In this document: positions 45,068 to 53,471 of the stretch, piece after piece | Numbering within the stretch: position 1 is the stretch's first letter | Layout of the letters: every line of letters starts with the position of its first letter | Assembly: GCF_001426405.1 (NCBI RefSeq) | Contig: NZ_LMEP01000012.1 | Location: 325,948 to 389,947 of the forward strand | DNA length: 64,000 bases | Source of the DNA: Streptomyces sp. Root1304 | GTDB lineage: Bacteria > Actinomycetota > Actinomycetes > Streptomycetales > Streptomycetaceae | Reading direction: 5' to 3' | Made by a program: the position numbers and the translations under genes | Notes under the pieces: generated by a model | The model's input: the letters and a program-made list of their open reading frames with translations, nothing else | Database searches by the model: none | Told to the model about the DNA's origin: nothing

Positions 45068-45631
45068 GTGCCGCACGTCCTGGTCCTCAACGCGTCGTAC
45101 GAGCCGCTCGGCGTCGTACCGCTCCGCCGCGCACTCGTCCTCGTCCTGGAGAACAAGGCTCTCTGCCTCGAGGAATCCGGCGCCTTCCTGCACAGCGAGA
45201 CCCAAGTCGTCCCCGCGCCCAGCGTGGTGCGACTGAAGCGCTTCGTGCGGGTCCCCTACCGGGGGCCCGTTCCCTTGACCCGCCGAGCGCTCTTCGCGCG
45301 CGACGGCGGGCGCTGCGCCTACTGCGGGGCGGTCGCGACCAGCGTCGACCACGTCATCCCGCGCAGCCGCGGGGGCACCCACGCCTGGGAGAACGTGGTG
45401 GCGGCCTGCCGCCGCTGCAACCACGTCAAGGCCGACCGGCACCTGCGCGAGATCGGCTGGCGGCTGCGCCACCAACCGGCCCCGCCCACCGGCCTGGCCT
45501 GGCGGATCATCGGGACCGGACACCGGGACCCCCGCTGGCTTCCGTACCTCCAGCCGTACGGAGCCGAGGACGTGATGGCCCGGATCGACTCCGTCGCCGA
45601 CGCCCCCGTGAGGGCGCTGACGACGGGTTGA
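45068..45631 (+). CDS. HNH endonuclease family protein
   Basis: A 187-residue protein. The central HNH domain (about 78-125) has a zinc-ribbon pair Cys83/Cys86 and Cys114/Cys117 around catalytic His95 (VDHVIPRS), Asn109 (WENVVAAC) and His119. The N-terminal VLVLNASYEPLGVVPLRRAL is the conserved opening of a widespread actinobacterial HNH protein, often encoded as a solitary gene. It may cut DNA, but the biological role is not known and no toxin-immunity or restriction partner is adjacent. GTG 45068 has a strong AGGAGG six bases upstream. Confidence 0.88.
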   Translation: MPHVLVLNASYEPLGVVPLRRALVLVLENKALCLEESGAFLHSETQVVPAPSVVRLKRFVRVPYRGPVPLTRRALFARDGGRCAYCGAVATSVDHVIPRSRGGTHAWENVVAACRRCNHVKADRHLREIGWRLRHQPAPPTGLAWRIIGTGHRDPRWLPYLQPYGAEDVMARIDSVADAPVRALTTG

Positions 45632-45647
45632 GCCGGGCCTTTCGCGT

Positions 45648-45713
45648 ACGCGGGGGCGGTACGGCTCCGCTCGGCGGGGCGGTACGGCTTCGGGGACGCG
45701 GGGGCGGTACGGC
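45648..45713. repeat. Three imperfect direct repeats between convergent genes
   Basis: GCGGGGGCGGTACGGC-like units occur at 45648-45665, 45674-45688 and 45696-45713, about 22-26 bases apart, in the 99-base gap between the HNH gene and the hexosaminidase gene. They read as a short intergenic minisatellite. I see no hairpin terminator here. Confidence 0.55.
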
Positions 45714-45730
45714 GTCGGGCGGCGCACCCC

Positions 45731-48700
45731 TCAGGGGGTGGGCCGCTCGTCCGGCGTGCCCGCCGACCCCGCCGACGCGGCGTCCTTCGCCGTGTCCTTC
45801 GTCGTGTCCGGCGCGGTGTCCGGAGTCTCCTCCGGCGGGTCCACCGGCCCCTTCCCGGCGGACCGGGCGGCCCGGCCCTCGCCCGCGGGCGGCTTCGGCG
45901 CGGCCACCGCGTACGTCTCCACCGACCAGAGCGAGTAGCCGAACCGGGTCGCCCGCGACTCCCCCTGCACCCGCAGGAAACGGGTGTCCGCCGCGTCCAT
46001 CCGGACCGCCTCCCGGCCGCCCCTGCCCTCCGCGACCGTCGCCGCCGTGCGCCACACGCGCCCGTCGGCCGAGACCTGGACCCGGTAGCGGGAGGCGTAC
46101 GCGTCCTGCCAGTGCAGCACCACCTGCCCTATCCGGGCCGGCTCGGGCAGCTCCAGTTGCCACCAGGCGCCGTCCTCCGCGGGGGAGGACCAGCGGGTGG
46201 CAGGATCGCCGTCCACCGCCGAGGAGGCCGGGAAGTCCGCCGTCTCGTCGCCCGAGGAGGAGGCCGTCGCCGCCCGCGCCAGATCGGGACCGGCGGTACG
46301 GGGGAAGGCCCGCACGGTCAGCACCCGCTCCTCGCCCGCGAAGGACACCGGCACCCGGTACGCCCCCACCGGCACGTCCGGCGCCACCGAGACCTCCAGC
46401 GGGACGGTCGTCCGCGCGCCCCGCTCCACCACGGCCTCCTTCGGCAGCCGTACCGTGACGCCCTTCGGGGCCCTCGCCGTCAGCGGCCCGCGCACCTCGC
46501 CCGCGCGCCGCCCCGACAGTTCCACGTCCACCCGCCGGGCCGGGCCGCCGATCTCCGCGTCGGTCTCCGCGCGCGCCAGGTCGACCCCCGCGCGCGGCCC
46601 GTCCGCGAACCAGGGCACCAGCGCGCGCACCTCGGGCGCGGGCCCCTCGGCGTCCCACACGACCCGCAGCGCGTCGGCCCGCAGCCCCTTCGGCTCGGAC
46701 TGGGTCCACCCGGACGCCGACAGCGGGCCCAGCGCCCGCCAGCCCTCACTCGGCACGAACGCCTCCACGCGCGCGTGGCCGCTCCCGCCGCCCGCGCCCG
46801 GATCGGCCGGATCGGCCATCACCGTCAGTGCCTCCACGGACCGCGCCCGGTCGAGCCGCACGGTGTACGAGCCGGCCGTGCGGTCGGCCCGGGCCGCCGC
46901 CGTCCGGTCGGCGCCGGTCCAGGCCGCGGCCCGGTCCACCGCGCGCGTGAGGAACGGGTCCAGCACCCCCGCGCCCACCGTCACCCGGCTCGCCGCGAGT
47001 TCCTTCCGCAGCGGTTCGAGCCGCAGCTGCGCCGCCCAGGCCGCCGCGCCGTCGCCGCGCGTCTGGGCGAGCAGCATGTCGACCGCCGTCTCGCCCGCGA
47101 GGCCGTACCGGGAGAGCTGGTCGAGCCAGGGGCCGGTCTCCTCGTCGAGGGCGCCGCCCGCGGTGTCCGCGAGCCGCTCGGGGGCCCCGCGCATCACGGT
47201 GAACGCGGCCCGCAGCTCCCGCGCCGCCTTCTCCCGCCGCGCGTCCGCCCCGGCGCCGGTGCTCGCGCGGGAAGCCCAGAAGTTCGCCAGGAGCGGCTTC
47301 AGATACGCCGATTCGCCCGCCGGGTCGAGGACCGAGGAGGCACCGTTCCCGGCGAGCGCCCGCAGCGCCTCACGGGCGGCGGGCCCGGGCCCCGCGAGGT
47401 CGTCGACGGCCGCCCGCCAGGACTCCCGGGGCCGGTAGCCGCGCGGGTTCCAGGCGTAGTCGGCGGCCGTGAAGAGCGGCACGCGGGAGACCGCCGGCTG
47501 CTCCATGGCGTGGGCCAGATAGGCGGCGGACCCGGCGGCCACCGCCGGGTCCCGGCCGGTGGCGGGGCCGAGGAACAGCCGGTCCTGGGCGTAGTCGTTG
47601 ACCGGGTAGTTGTCCATGGTGACCAGCGGGTGGCGCAGGGCGCCGCGCGCCCCGGCCAGCTCGCCGCCGGTGATCGTGCGCGGGACGACCCCGACACCGG
47701 TCCACGCCACCCGCACGTCCGCGTCGAGCGCCTCCGCGAGCTTCGTCCGGTACGCGGTCGCGCCGTCCTGGTAGTACTCCGTCGGCATCACCGTCAGCGG
47801 CTCGGCGTCCGGGTGCCGTTCGGCGAACCGGCGGGCCACGGTGTTCGCCACGCGCGCGTGGGCGGCGGCCGCGGCCTCCGGGCCGCGCCCGAAGGTGTCG
47901 GCGTCCCGGTCGCAGTGCCACTCGTCGTAGGAGGCGTCCTGGAACTGGAGCTGGAAGGAGCGCACGCCGAGCGCCCACATCGCGTCGAGCTTCCGGGTCA
48001 GCGCCGTCACGTCGGAGTCCGAGGACAGGCACATGGACTGGGCGGGCGAGACGGCCCAGCCGAGCGTGACGTGGTTGGCGCGGGCCCGCTCCGCGAGCGC
48101 CCGGAACCCGGCCTGCTGGGCGGCCGGGTAGGGCTCGCGCCACTGCGCTCCCCGGTACGGGTCGTCGCCGGGCGCGTACAGATAGCGGTTCTGCTTGGTC
48201 CGGCCCAGGAAGTCGATCTGGGCGAGCCGCTGCTCCGCCGTCCACGGGCTGCCGTAGAAGCCCTCGGTGATCCCGCGCTCGGCCGTGCCCGGCCAGTCGC
48301 GGACCACGACCCCGGGCACCTCGCGGCCGTCGCCGAGGAGCTGACGCAGCGTCTGCACCGCGTGGAACAGGCCGTCCCCGCCGACCCCGTCCAGGACGAC
48401 CGTGTCCCGGCCCTGGAAGCGGCCCGTGGCGAGCCGGTAGCCGCCGCGCGGCAGATCGAGCCGGTCGGGCACCCGCAGGGCGCCCAGCGCCTCCTCGGCG
48501 GCCGAGCCGTCGGGCCCCGCGACCCGGAGGACCGGCCCCCGGCCCGGGAGCCCCTCGTGGACCGTCCGCACCCCGGCGGACCGCAGCAGCCCGCGCAGGG
48601 CGGCGAGGGCGTAGGGATCGGCGTCCTCGTCCGCGAGCAGCGTCACCTCGTCCCCGAGGCGTACGGAGGCCCCGGCGGCGGTCAGGGACTGCGGACGGGG

Positions 48701-48928
48701 CCAGACGGCGGGAAGGCCGACGGTGGCGGTCCGCGCCCCTGCGGAGGGAGCCGTCGGGACGGGAGGCGTCACGGGGACCGGCGGCGCGAGCGGCGCGCGC
48801 GGGGCCCCGAGCGCCGCCGGGGCCTCCGGGAACGCCTGCGCCGAGCCCGCCGCCGCGCCGCCGAGGAGGCCGCCGATGACGGCGGCGGCCACGGCCGTCG
48901 CGGTGCGCTTCCTGCGCCCGAGGTGCAC
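45731..48928 (-). CDS. Secreted GH84-type beta-N-acetylglucosaminidase with carbohydrate-binding domain
   Basis: A 1065-residue exported enzyme. A signal peptide (cleavage near AGSAQA, residue 32) is followed by a GH20b/GH84-type N-terminal domain (about 70-215), the GH84 barrel (about 216-500, ITEGFYGSPW at 220-229), a helical domain (about 530-690), beta domains and a discoidin/F5-8 type C domain (about 895-1015, DLARAATASSSGDETADFPASSAVDG region). It would release GlcNAc from glycans or chitin/hyaluronan-type polymers. In GH84 two adjacent Asp catalyse; here the segment reads FQLQFQDASYDEW, so the first Asp appears to be Gln330 and only Asp331 remains. GTG 48928 has GGGAGA upstream. Confidence 0.85.
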   Translation of the reverse strand: MHLGRRKRTATAVAAAVIGGLLGGAAAGSAQAFPEAPAALGAPRAPLAPPVPVTPPVPTAPSAGARTATVGLPAVWPRPQSLTAAGASVRLGDEVTLLADEDADPYALAALRGLLRSAGVRTVHEGLPGRGPVLRVAGPDGSAAEEALGALRVPDRLDLPRGGYRLATGRFQGRDTVVLDGVGGDGLFHAVQTLRQLLGDGREVPGVVVRDWPGTAERGITEGFYGSPWTAEQRLAQIDFLGRTKQNRYLYAPGDDPYRGAQWREPYPAAQQAGFRALAERARANHVTLGWAVSPAQSMCLSSDSDVTALTRKLDAMWALGVRSFQLQFQDASYDEWHCDRDADTFGRGPEAAAAAHARVANTVARRFAERHPDAEPLTVMPTEYYQDGATAYRTKLAEALDADVRVAWTGVGVVPRTITGGELAGARGALRHPLVTMDNYPVNDYAQDRLFLGPATGRDPAVAAGSAAYLAHAMEQPAVSRVPLFTAADYAWNPRGYRPRESWRAAVDDLAGPGPAAREALRALAGNGASSVLDPAGESAYLKPLLANFWASRASTGAGADARREKAARELRAAFTVMRGAPERLADTAGGALDEETGPWLDQLSRYGLAGETAVDMLLAQTRGDGAAAWAAQLRLEPLRKELAASRVTVGAGVLDPFLTRAVDRAAAWTGADRTAAARADRTAGSYTVRLDRARSVEALTVMADPADPGAGGGSGHARVEAFVPSEGWRALGPLSASGWTQSEPKGLRADALRVVWDAEGPAPEVRALVPWFADGPRAGVDLARAETDAEIGGPARRVDVELSGRRAGEVRGPLTARAPKGVTVRLPKEAVVERGARTTVPLEVSVAPDVPVGAYRVPVSFAGEERVLTVRAFPRTAGPDLARAATASSSGDETADFPASSAVDGDPATRWSSPAEDGAWWQLELPEPARIGQVVLHWQDAYASRYRVQVSADGRVWRTAATVAEGRGGREAVRMDAADTRFLRVQGESRATRFGYSLWSVETYAVAAPKPPAGEGRAARSAGKGPVDPPEETPDTAPDTTKDTAKDAASAGSAGTPDERPTP

Positions 48929-48968
48929 GGGGTCTCCCTTCGGCCGGGGGCCGGCCGCTCCGCCGGTT

Positions 48969-48988
48969 GGTCACGAGTAGGTCACGAG
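48969..48988. repeat. 11-bp-spaced direct repeat upstream of the hexosaminidase gene
   Basis: GGTCACGAG occurs at 48969-48977 and 48980-48988, 11 bases apart, about one helical turn, starting 41 bases upstream of the GH84 gene start. This spacing suits a regulator binding one face of DNA. A perfect palindrome GTGACGTCAC lies farther up at 49063-49072 in the same 235-base divergent region. Confidence 0.35.
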
Positions 48989-49163
48989 CCCACCACCCGT
49001 CGCACGGAGGTGTCAATGAGAGTGGCCGATGTGTCGGCTTTGCCCGGCGAGCCGTCGGCGAGGTGACGTCACTTCGCCACTTTCCGCCGGTAAAACGAGG
49101 TGCGGTGGGTAGGCCTCCTTCGTGACCCAGGTCCCACCTGTCGAGACGAACCGGGAGACCCCC

Positions 49164-49364
49164 GTGACCACGACCGCCCAGCACCTCGGACGGATACGGA
49201 TTCCGCAGCAGCCGGCCCCCGGCGGCGAACCGCTGACCAGCGAACCGCCGCTGCCCGACGCCGAGCCCCTGACCAGCGAACCGCCGCTCACCGTGGCGGC
49301 CCCCCTCACCAGCGAAGCCACCGCCCCCGGCAGCGCGGTCGGCACGGAGTCCCCCGGAGTGTGA
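49164..49364 (+). CDS. Small repeat-containing protein coupled to malQ
   Basis: A 66-residue protein starting at GTG 49164, chosen because GGGAGA lies five bases before it; GTG 49122 would add 14 residues. After an N terminus MTTTAQHLGRIRIPQQP it consists of three 12-residue units with the core PLTSE (EPLTSEPPLPDA, EPLTSEPPLTVA, APLTSEATAPGS). The stop is one base from the malQ start, so translation is coupled. No signal peptide, TM or known domain is visible. Regular Thr/Ser-Glu repeats recall core regions of some ester-linked ribosomal peptides, but no modifying enzyme adjoins, so the function stays open. Confidence 0.55.
   Translation: MTTTAQHLGRIRIPQQPAPGGEPLTSEPPLPDAEPLTSEPPLTVAAPLTSEATAPGSAVGTESPGV
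49233..49319 (+). repeat. 36-bp tandem repeat inside the small gene before malQ
   Basis: CTGACCAGCGAACCGCCGCT is exact at 49233-49252 and 49269-49288; a diverged third copy (CTCACCAGCGAAGCC) begins at 49305. The period is 36 bases, keeping frame and giving the 12-residue protein repeat. Confidence 0.85.
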
Positions 49365-49365
49365 A

Positions 49366-51474
49366 GTGACCCTGGCCCGTCTCGCCGCCCGTCACGGCGT
49401 CGCCACCGCGTACAGCCCCTCCGAGGGCGTCACCGTGCCCGTGCCGGACACGACCGTGGTGGCCGTCCTCGGCGCCCTCGGCGTGGACGCGGCCACCCCC
49501 GAGGCGGCCGCCGCCGCCCTCGACGCGGTGGAACGGGCCGACCGGGAGCGGCTGTTGCCCCCGACCCTGGTCAGGCGGCACGGCGAGGGGCCCGTCCGCC
49601 CGCCCGAGGGCCTGCCGCCCGGCACCCGGCTCCGCGTCACCACCGAGGACGGCGACGTCGTCACCGGCGAGGACTGGGAGCGGCTGCCCCTCGGCGTCCA
49701 CACGGCCGACGCGCAGGCCCCCGACGGGCGCACCGCCACCGCCACCCTGATCGTGAGCCCCGCGCGCGTACCCGCCCCCGGGCGGCGCTCGTACGGACTC
49801 CTCGTCCAGCTCTACTCGCTGCTCTCCACCCGCTCCTGGGGCATGGGCGACCTCGGCGACCTGCGCGAGCTCGTCACCTGGGCCGGCCGCGCCCACGGGG
49901 CCGGTTTCGTCCAGGTCAACCCGCTCCACGCGGGCGTGCCCGGGGCGCCGAGCGACCCCTCCCCGTACCGCCCCTCCTCCCGCCGCTTCCCCGACCCCGT
50001 GCACCTGCGGATCGAGGAGATCCCCGAGTACGCCCTGGTCGGCCCCGAGCGCCGCGAGGAGCTCGACGGCATCCTCGCCGACGCCGCCGACCTGCGCGAA
50101 CGGGTCCTCGGCAAGGGCGCGTCCATCGACCGGGACGCCGTGTGGGAGGTCAAGCTCCGCGCCCTGGAACTCGTCCTCGGGAGCGTGGAGCCGGGGCCGG
50201 GGCGGCGCGCCGACTTCCACGACTTCCTGGCCGACCGGGGCCGCGCCCTGGAGGACCACGCCACCTACCAGGCCCTCGCCGAGCGGCACGGCCACCACTG
50301 GCGCGACTGGCCCGAGCCCCTGCGCGACCCGCGCACGGCCGAGGCCGCGGTCCGCGACGACCCCGCCCTGGCCGCCCGGGTCGACTTCCACTGCAGGCTC
50401 GCCTGGCTGACGGACCGGCAGCTCGCCGACGCCGCCGCGGCCGCCCGCGAGGCCGGGATGGCGGTCGGGATCGTCCACGACCTGGCCGTCGGCGTCCACC
50501 CGGAGGGCTCCGACGTCTGGGCCGGGCAGGCCGCCTTCGCGTCCGGCATGTCGGTCGGCGCCCCGCCCGACGCGTTCAACGCCCGCGGCCAGGACTGGGG
50601 CCTGCCGCCCTGGCGCCCCGACGCCCTCGCCGCCGCCGGCTATGCCCCGTACCGCGGCCTCCTGCGCGAACTCCTGCGCCACGCGGGCGCGCTGCGCATC
50701 GACCACGTGATGGGGCTGTTCCGGCTCTGGTGGGTGCCGGAGGGCCGCGAGCCCACCGAGGGCACCTACGTCCGGTACGACGCCGAGGCGATGCTCGCCG
50801 TCCTCGTCCTGGAGGCGCACCGCGCCGGGGCCCTGGTCATCGGCGAGGACCTCGGCACGGTCGAGCCGGGGGTGCGCGAGGAGCTGGCCGGGCGCGGGGT
50901 GTTCGGCACCTCCGTGCTCTGGTTCGAGCGGGACTGGGAGGGCACCGGACGGCCGCTCCCGCAGGACGCCTGGCGGGCCGCGTGCGTGGCCACCGCCACC
51001 ACCCACGACCTGCCCCCGACGGCCGCCCGGCTCTCCGGCGACCACGTCGCCCTGCGGCACCGGCTCGGGCTGCTCTCCGGCGACCTGGCGCGGGAGCGGG
51101 CGGCGGACGCGGCCGAGACCGCCGAGTGGCTCGGCCTGTTCGAGCGGCTCGGACTCCTTCCCGAGGGGCCGGGCGGCCCCGGGGACGACGAGGCGGAGAT
51201 CAGGGCCGTCCACCGGTTCCTGCTCGGCACCCCGGCCCGCATGGTGGGGGTGTGGCTGCCGGACGCGGTGGGGGACCGCCGACCGCAGAACCTGCCGGGC
51301 ACCTGGGACGAGTACCCCAACTGGCGGCTGCCGCTGGCGGGCCCGGACGGGCAGCCGCTCACCCTGGAGCGGCTCGCCGCCTCGCCCCGCGCGCACGCGC
51401 TGCTGCGCGAGCTGAGGGCCGGGACGGAGGCCCCGGACGCCCGTACGGCACCCCCGGGCGCGCGGGCCGATTAG
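49366..51474 (+). CDS. malQ: 4-alpha-glucanotransferase (amylomaltase, GH77)
   Basis: A 702-residue GH77 enzyme that disproportionates maltooligosaccharides. An N-terminal domain (about 1-140) not found in short amylomaltases precedes the barrel: SLLSTRSWGMGDLGDL, ARVDFHCRLAW, LRIDHVMGLFRLWWVPEG (with the nucleophile Asp region), VIGEDLGTVEPGVREEL and TATTHDLPPTAARLSGD. It acts in cytoplasmic glycogen/maltodextrin turnover. GTG 49366 lies one base after the small repeat gene and GGAG precedes it. Confidence 0.93.
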   Translation: MTLARLAARHGVATAYSPSEGVTVPVPDTTVVAVLGALGVDAATPEAAAAALDAVERADRERLLPPTLVRRHGEGPVRPPEGLPPGTRLRVTTEDGDVVTGEDWERLPLGVHTADAQAPDGRTATATLIVSPARVPAPGRRSYGLLVQLYSLLSTRSWGMGDLGDLRELVTWAGRAHGAGFVQVNPLHAGVPGAPSDPSPYRPSSRRFPDPVHLRIEEIPEYALVGPERREELDGILADAADLRERVLGKGASIDRDAVWEVKLRALELVLGSVEPGPGRRADFHDFLADRGRALEDHATYQALAERHGHHWRDWPEPLRDPRTAEAAVRDDPALAARVDFHCRLAWLTDRQLADAAAAAREAGMAVGIVHDLAVGVHPEGSDVWAGQAAFASGMSVGAPPDAFNARGQDWGLPPWRPDALAAAGYAPYRGLLRELLRHAGALRIDHVMGLFRLWWVPEGREPTEGTYVRYDAEAMLAVLVLEAHRAGALVIGEDLGTVEPGVREELAGRGVFGTSVLWFERDWEGTGRPLPQDAWRAACVATATTHDLPPTAARLSGDHVALRHRLGLLSGDLARERAADAAETAEWLGLFERLGLLPEGPGGPGDDEAEIRAVHRFLLGTPARMVGVWLPDAVGDRRPQNLPGTWDEYPNWRLPLAGPDGQPLTLERLAASPRAHALLRELRAGTEAPDARTAPPGARAD

Positions 51475-51494
51475 GTGTTCGCTACGTTTGCACC

Positions 51495-51722
51495 GTGGAC
51501 AAGAAGAACGCACTGCGCGCCGGCTCGCTCGCGGCCGGTACGACGCTGATGATGCTGCTCATGTCGTCCCCCGCGCTCGCTCTCACCCGCGACGACGGCG
51601 ACGACCCGGCTCCCAAGCTGGAGGTCATCGAGACCCTCGGTCTGTTCGTGGCCGCACCGCTGGTGCTGTTCCTGGTGATCGCCGGCCTGGTGATGGTGCT
51701 CGACAAGTCCAAGAAGGCCTGA
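51495..51722 (+). CDS. Small secreted or membrane-anchored protein
   Basis: A 75-residue protein. The N-terminal hydrophobic segment (about 9-33, ending SSPALA) looks like a signal peptide and a second hydrophobic helix (about 50-70, FVAAPLVLFLVIAGLVMVL) is followed by KSKK, so the product is a small anchored protein with a short exposed part (TRDDGDDPAPKLEVIE). GTG 51495 begins 20 bases after malQ. No Shine-Dalgarno sequence is visible, but TACGTT (51483-51488) stands six bases before the start like a -10 box of a leaderless transcript. Function unknown. Confidence 0.7.
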   Translation: MDKKNALRAGSLAAGTTLMMLLMSSPALALTRDDGDDPAPKLEVIETLGLFVAAPLVLFLVIAGLVMVLDKSKKA

Positions 51723-51743
51723 CGGCCGCCTCCTTCTCTCCGC

Positions 51744-51784
51744 CGAGGGCGCCGCACGGTACGAGGTACCGCGCGGCGCCCTCG
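51744..51784. terminator. Strong bidirectional hairpin terminator
   Basis: CGAGGGCGCCGC (51744-51755) and GCGGCGCCCTCG (51773-51784) pair perfectly, and inside them CGGTAC/GTACCG extend the stem after one A-C mismatch, with loop GAG. It lies between the convergent small membrane protein gene and marR. Confidence 0.85.
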
Positions 51785-51857
51785 CGTGCGTGAAGCCCCT
51801 TCGCGCGGGCCCGGCGCGCCTCGCACCGTCGTGAGGCGCACCTCACCCCGGCGCGTC

Positions 51858-52370
51858 TCACACCGTCGTGGCGAGCAGTTTCCGCAGCAGCCCGGTCAGC
51901 TGCGCCGCCTCCTCCTCGGTGAGCGCGGCCTCCAGGGCGGCGCGCTGCTCCGCGAGACCGGCCTCGACGGCCCGGTCCACCAGTTCCCGGCCGCGCTCGC
52001 TGAGCGTGACCCGCAGGCCCCGCCGGTCGTTCGGGTCGGGGCTGCGGGTGAGCAGCCCGGCCTTCTCCAGCTTGTCCAGCCGGCCCGTCATCCCGCCGGT
52101 CGTGATCATCAGCGTGGCGGTCAGCTGGCGCGGTGAGAGCGTGTACGGCTCGCCCGACCTGCGCAGGGTCGCGAGCACGTCGAACTCCCCGAGCGCCATG
52201 CCGTACGGCGCGTACGCCTTGTCCACCTTGCCGCGCATGCCGTTGGCCAGCCGGTAGATCCGCCCGAAGACGGCCATCGGCACGGTGTCCAGGTCGGGGC
52301 GCACGGCCGCCCACTGGTCGGCGATGGCGTCGACGGCGTCATGGGCGGGTCCGGGGTTCTTCGTCTCCAT
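51858..52370 (-). CDS. MarR-family transcriptional regulator
   Basis: A 170-residue winged-helix regulator. LGEFDVLATLRRSGEPYTLSPRQLTATLMITTGGMTGRLDKLEKAGL is the recognition region (about residues 70-115) and DPNDRRGLRVTLSERGREL the wing. Starts at ATG 52370 with GGAGA upstream; an in-frame ATG 52421 lies inside the regulatory region and is rejected. It is divergent from an EamA transporter gene and probably represses it and itself, releasing on a ligand the transporter exports. Confidence 0.9.
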   Translation of the reverse strand: METKNPGPAHDAVDAIADQWAAVRPDLDTVPMAVFGRIYRLANGMRGKVDKAYAPYGMALGEFDVLATLRRSGEPYTLSPRQLTATLMITTGGMTGRLDKLEKAGLLTRSPDPNDRRGLRVTLSERGRELVDRAVEAGLAEQRAALEAALTEEEAAQLTGLLRKLLATTV

Positions 52371-52413
52371 GCGGGCAGTCTCCTCTTCGGCGTGACTCGA
52401 TGGCAAGAAAGCC

Positions 52414-52423
52414 ACTTGCAAGT
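52414..52423. promoter_or_regulatory. Palindrome ACTTGCAAGT in the marR-EamA divergent promoter
   Basis: ACTTGCAAGT is a perfect 10-bp palindrome in an AT-rich stretch (about 52400-52450) unlike the surroundings. The nearby AAGTAAGTAGCTTAG and GGTAAGTTAATTG contain related AAGTA half-sites. This is the expected place for the MarR operator and for both promoters. Confidence 0.6.
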
Positions 52424-52512
52424 AAGTAGCTTAGTGGTAAGTTAATTGCCGCCAAGCCAGTCCGGCGCCCCTCGGGGGGCCGGCGCCGCATCGCATCAGG
52501 GGGGAACCCGTC

Positions 52513-53466
52513 ATGTCCCGCAAGGCAGCCGTCGTCGCACTGACCGCCCTGGCCCCGATCTCCTGGGGCTCCACCTACTTCGTCACCACGGAGTTCCTGC
52601 CGCCCGACCGGCCGCTCTTCACCGGTCTGATGCGCGCCCTTCCCGCCGGACTCCTGCTGCTCGCCCTCACCCGCAAGCTCCCGCAGGGGGCCTGGTGGTG
52701 GAAGTCGGCCGTCCTCGGCGCGCTCAACATCGGCGCCTTCTTCCCGCTGCTCTTCCTCGCCGCCTACCGGCTCCCCGGCGGAGTCGCCGCGGTCGTCGGC
52801 TCCGTCGGCCCGCTCTTCGTCGTCGGCCTCGCCGCCCTCTTCCTCGGCGAGAAGCCCACGGTGAAGACCCTGCTCACCGCCGTCGCCGCCGCCTTCGGCG
52901 TCAGTCTCGTCGTCCTCAAGGCCGGGGCCGCCTTCGATCTGGTCGGCGTGTTCGCCGGACTGCTCTCCTCCCTCTCGATGTCCGCCGGCATCGTCTTCAC
53001 CAAGCGCTGGGGCCGTCCCGAGGGCGTCGGCGCCCTCGCGCTCACCGGCTGGCAGCTCACCGCGGGCGGCCTGGTCATCCTGCCGATCGCCTTCCTGATC
53101 GAGGGCGCCCCGCCGGCCCTGACCGGCACCAACCTGGCCGGCTACGCCTACCTCGCCTTCGGCAACACCGCGATCTCGTACTTCCTCTGGTTCCGCGGCA
53201 TCGAGCGGCTGAGCGCCTCCTCGGCCACCCTCCTCGGCCCGCTCTCGCCGATCACCGCGGCCGTCATCGGCTGGGTGGCGCTCGGCCAGGCCCTCGGCCC
53301 GGTGCAGGTGCTCGGCATGACGATCGCCTTCGGCGCGACGCTGGCGGGCCAGCTGAGCCCCCGTACCGCCAAGGCTCCGGCGGCGCCCGTCGCATCGTTC
53401 AGCGAAACTGAAAAGAATGGTCAGGAAGTTTCGATGGACCTGGATGTTTCGGGGGTGCGACGGTAG
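52513..53466 (+). CDS. EamA/DMT-family exporter (1)
   Basis: A 317-residue ten-TM drug/metabolite transporter with two EamA repeats (about 7-130 and 145-283). The first repeat opens with ISWGSTYFVTTEFLPPDRP and the second has FGNTAISYFLWFRGIERLSASSATLLGPLSPI. It probably exports a small metabolite or toxic compound by proton antiport. GGGGGGAA precedes ATG 52513. The last ~20 residues (ETEKNGQEVSMDLDVSG) are hydrophilic and unlike the rest; the DNA there may overlap a promoter for the next gene. Confidence 0.88.
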   Translation: MSRKAAVVALTALAPISWGSTYFVTTEFLPPDRPLFTGLMRALPAGLLLLALTRKLPQGAWWWKSAVLGALNIGAFFPLLFLAAYRLPGGVAAVVGSVGPLFVVGLAALFLGEKPTVKTLLTAVAAAFGVSLVVLKAGAAFDLVGVFAGLLSSLSMSAGIVFTKRWGRPEGVGALALTGWQLTAGGLVILPIAFLIEGAPPALTGTNLAGYAYLAFGNTAISYFLWFRGIERLSASSATLLGPLSPITAAVIGWVALGQALGPVQVLGMTIAFGATLAGQLSPRTAKAPAAPVASFSETEKNGQEVSMDLDVSGVRR

Positions 53467-53471
53467 GCGGC

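Noticed and set aside
45068..45631. HNH protein as part of a restriction, toxin or homing element
   Set aside because: It stands alone with no methyltransferase, immunity protein, intron or repeat boundary, and its N terminus is that of a common chromosomal actinobacterial family.
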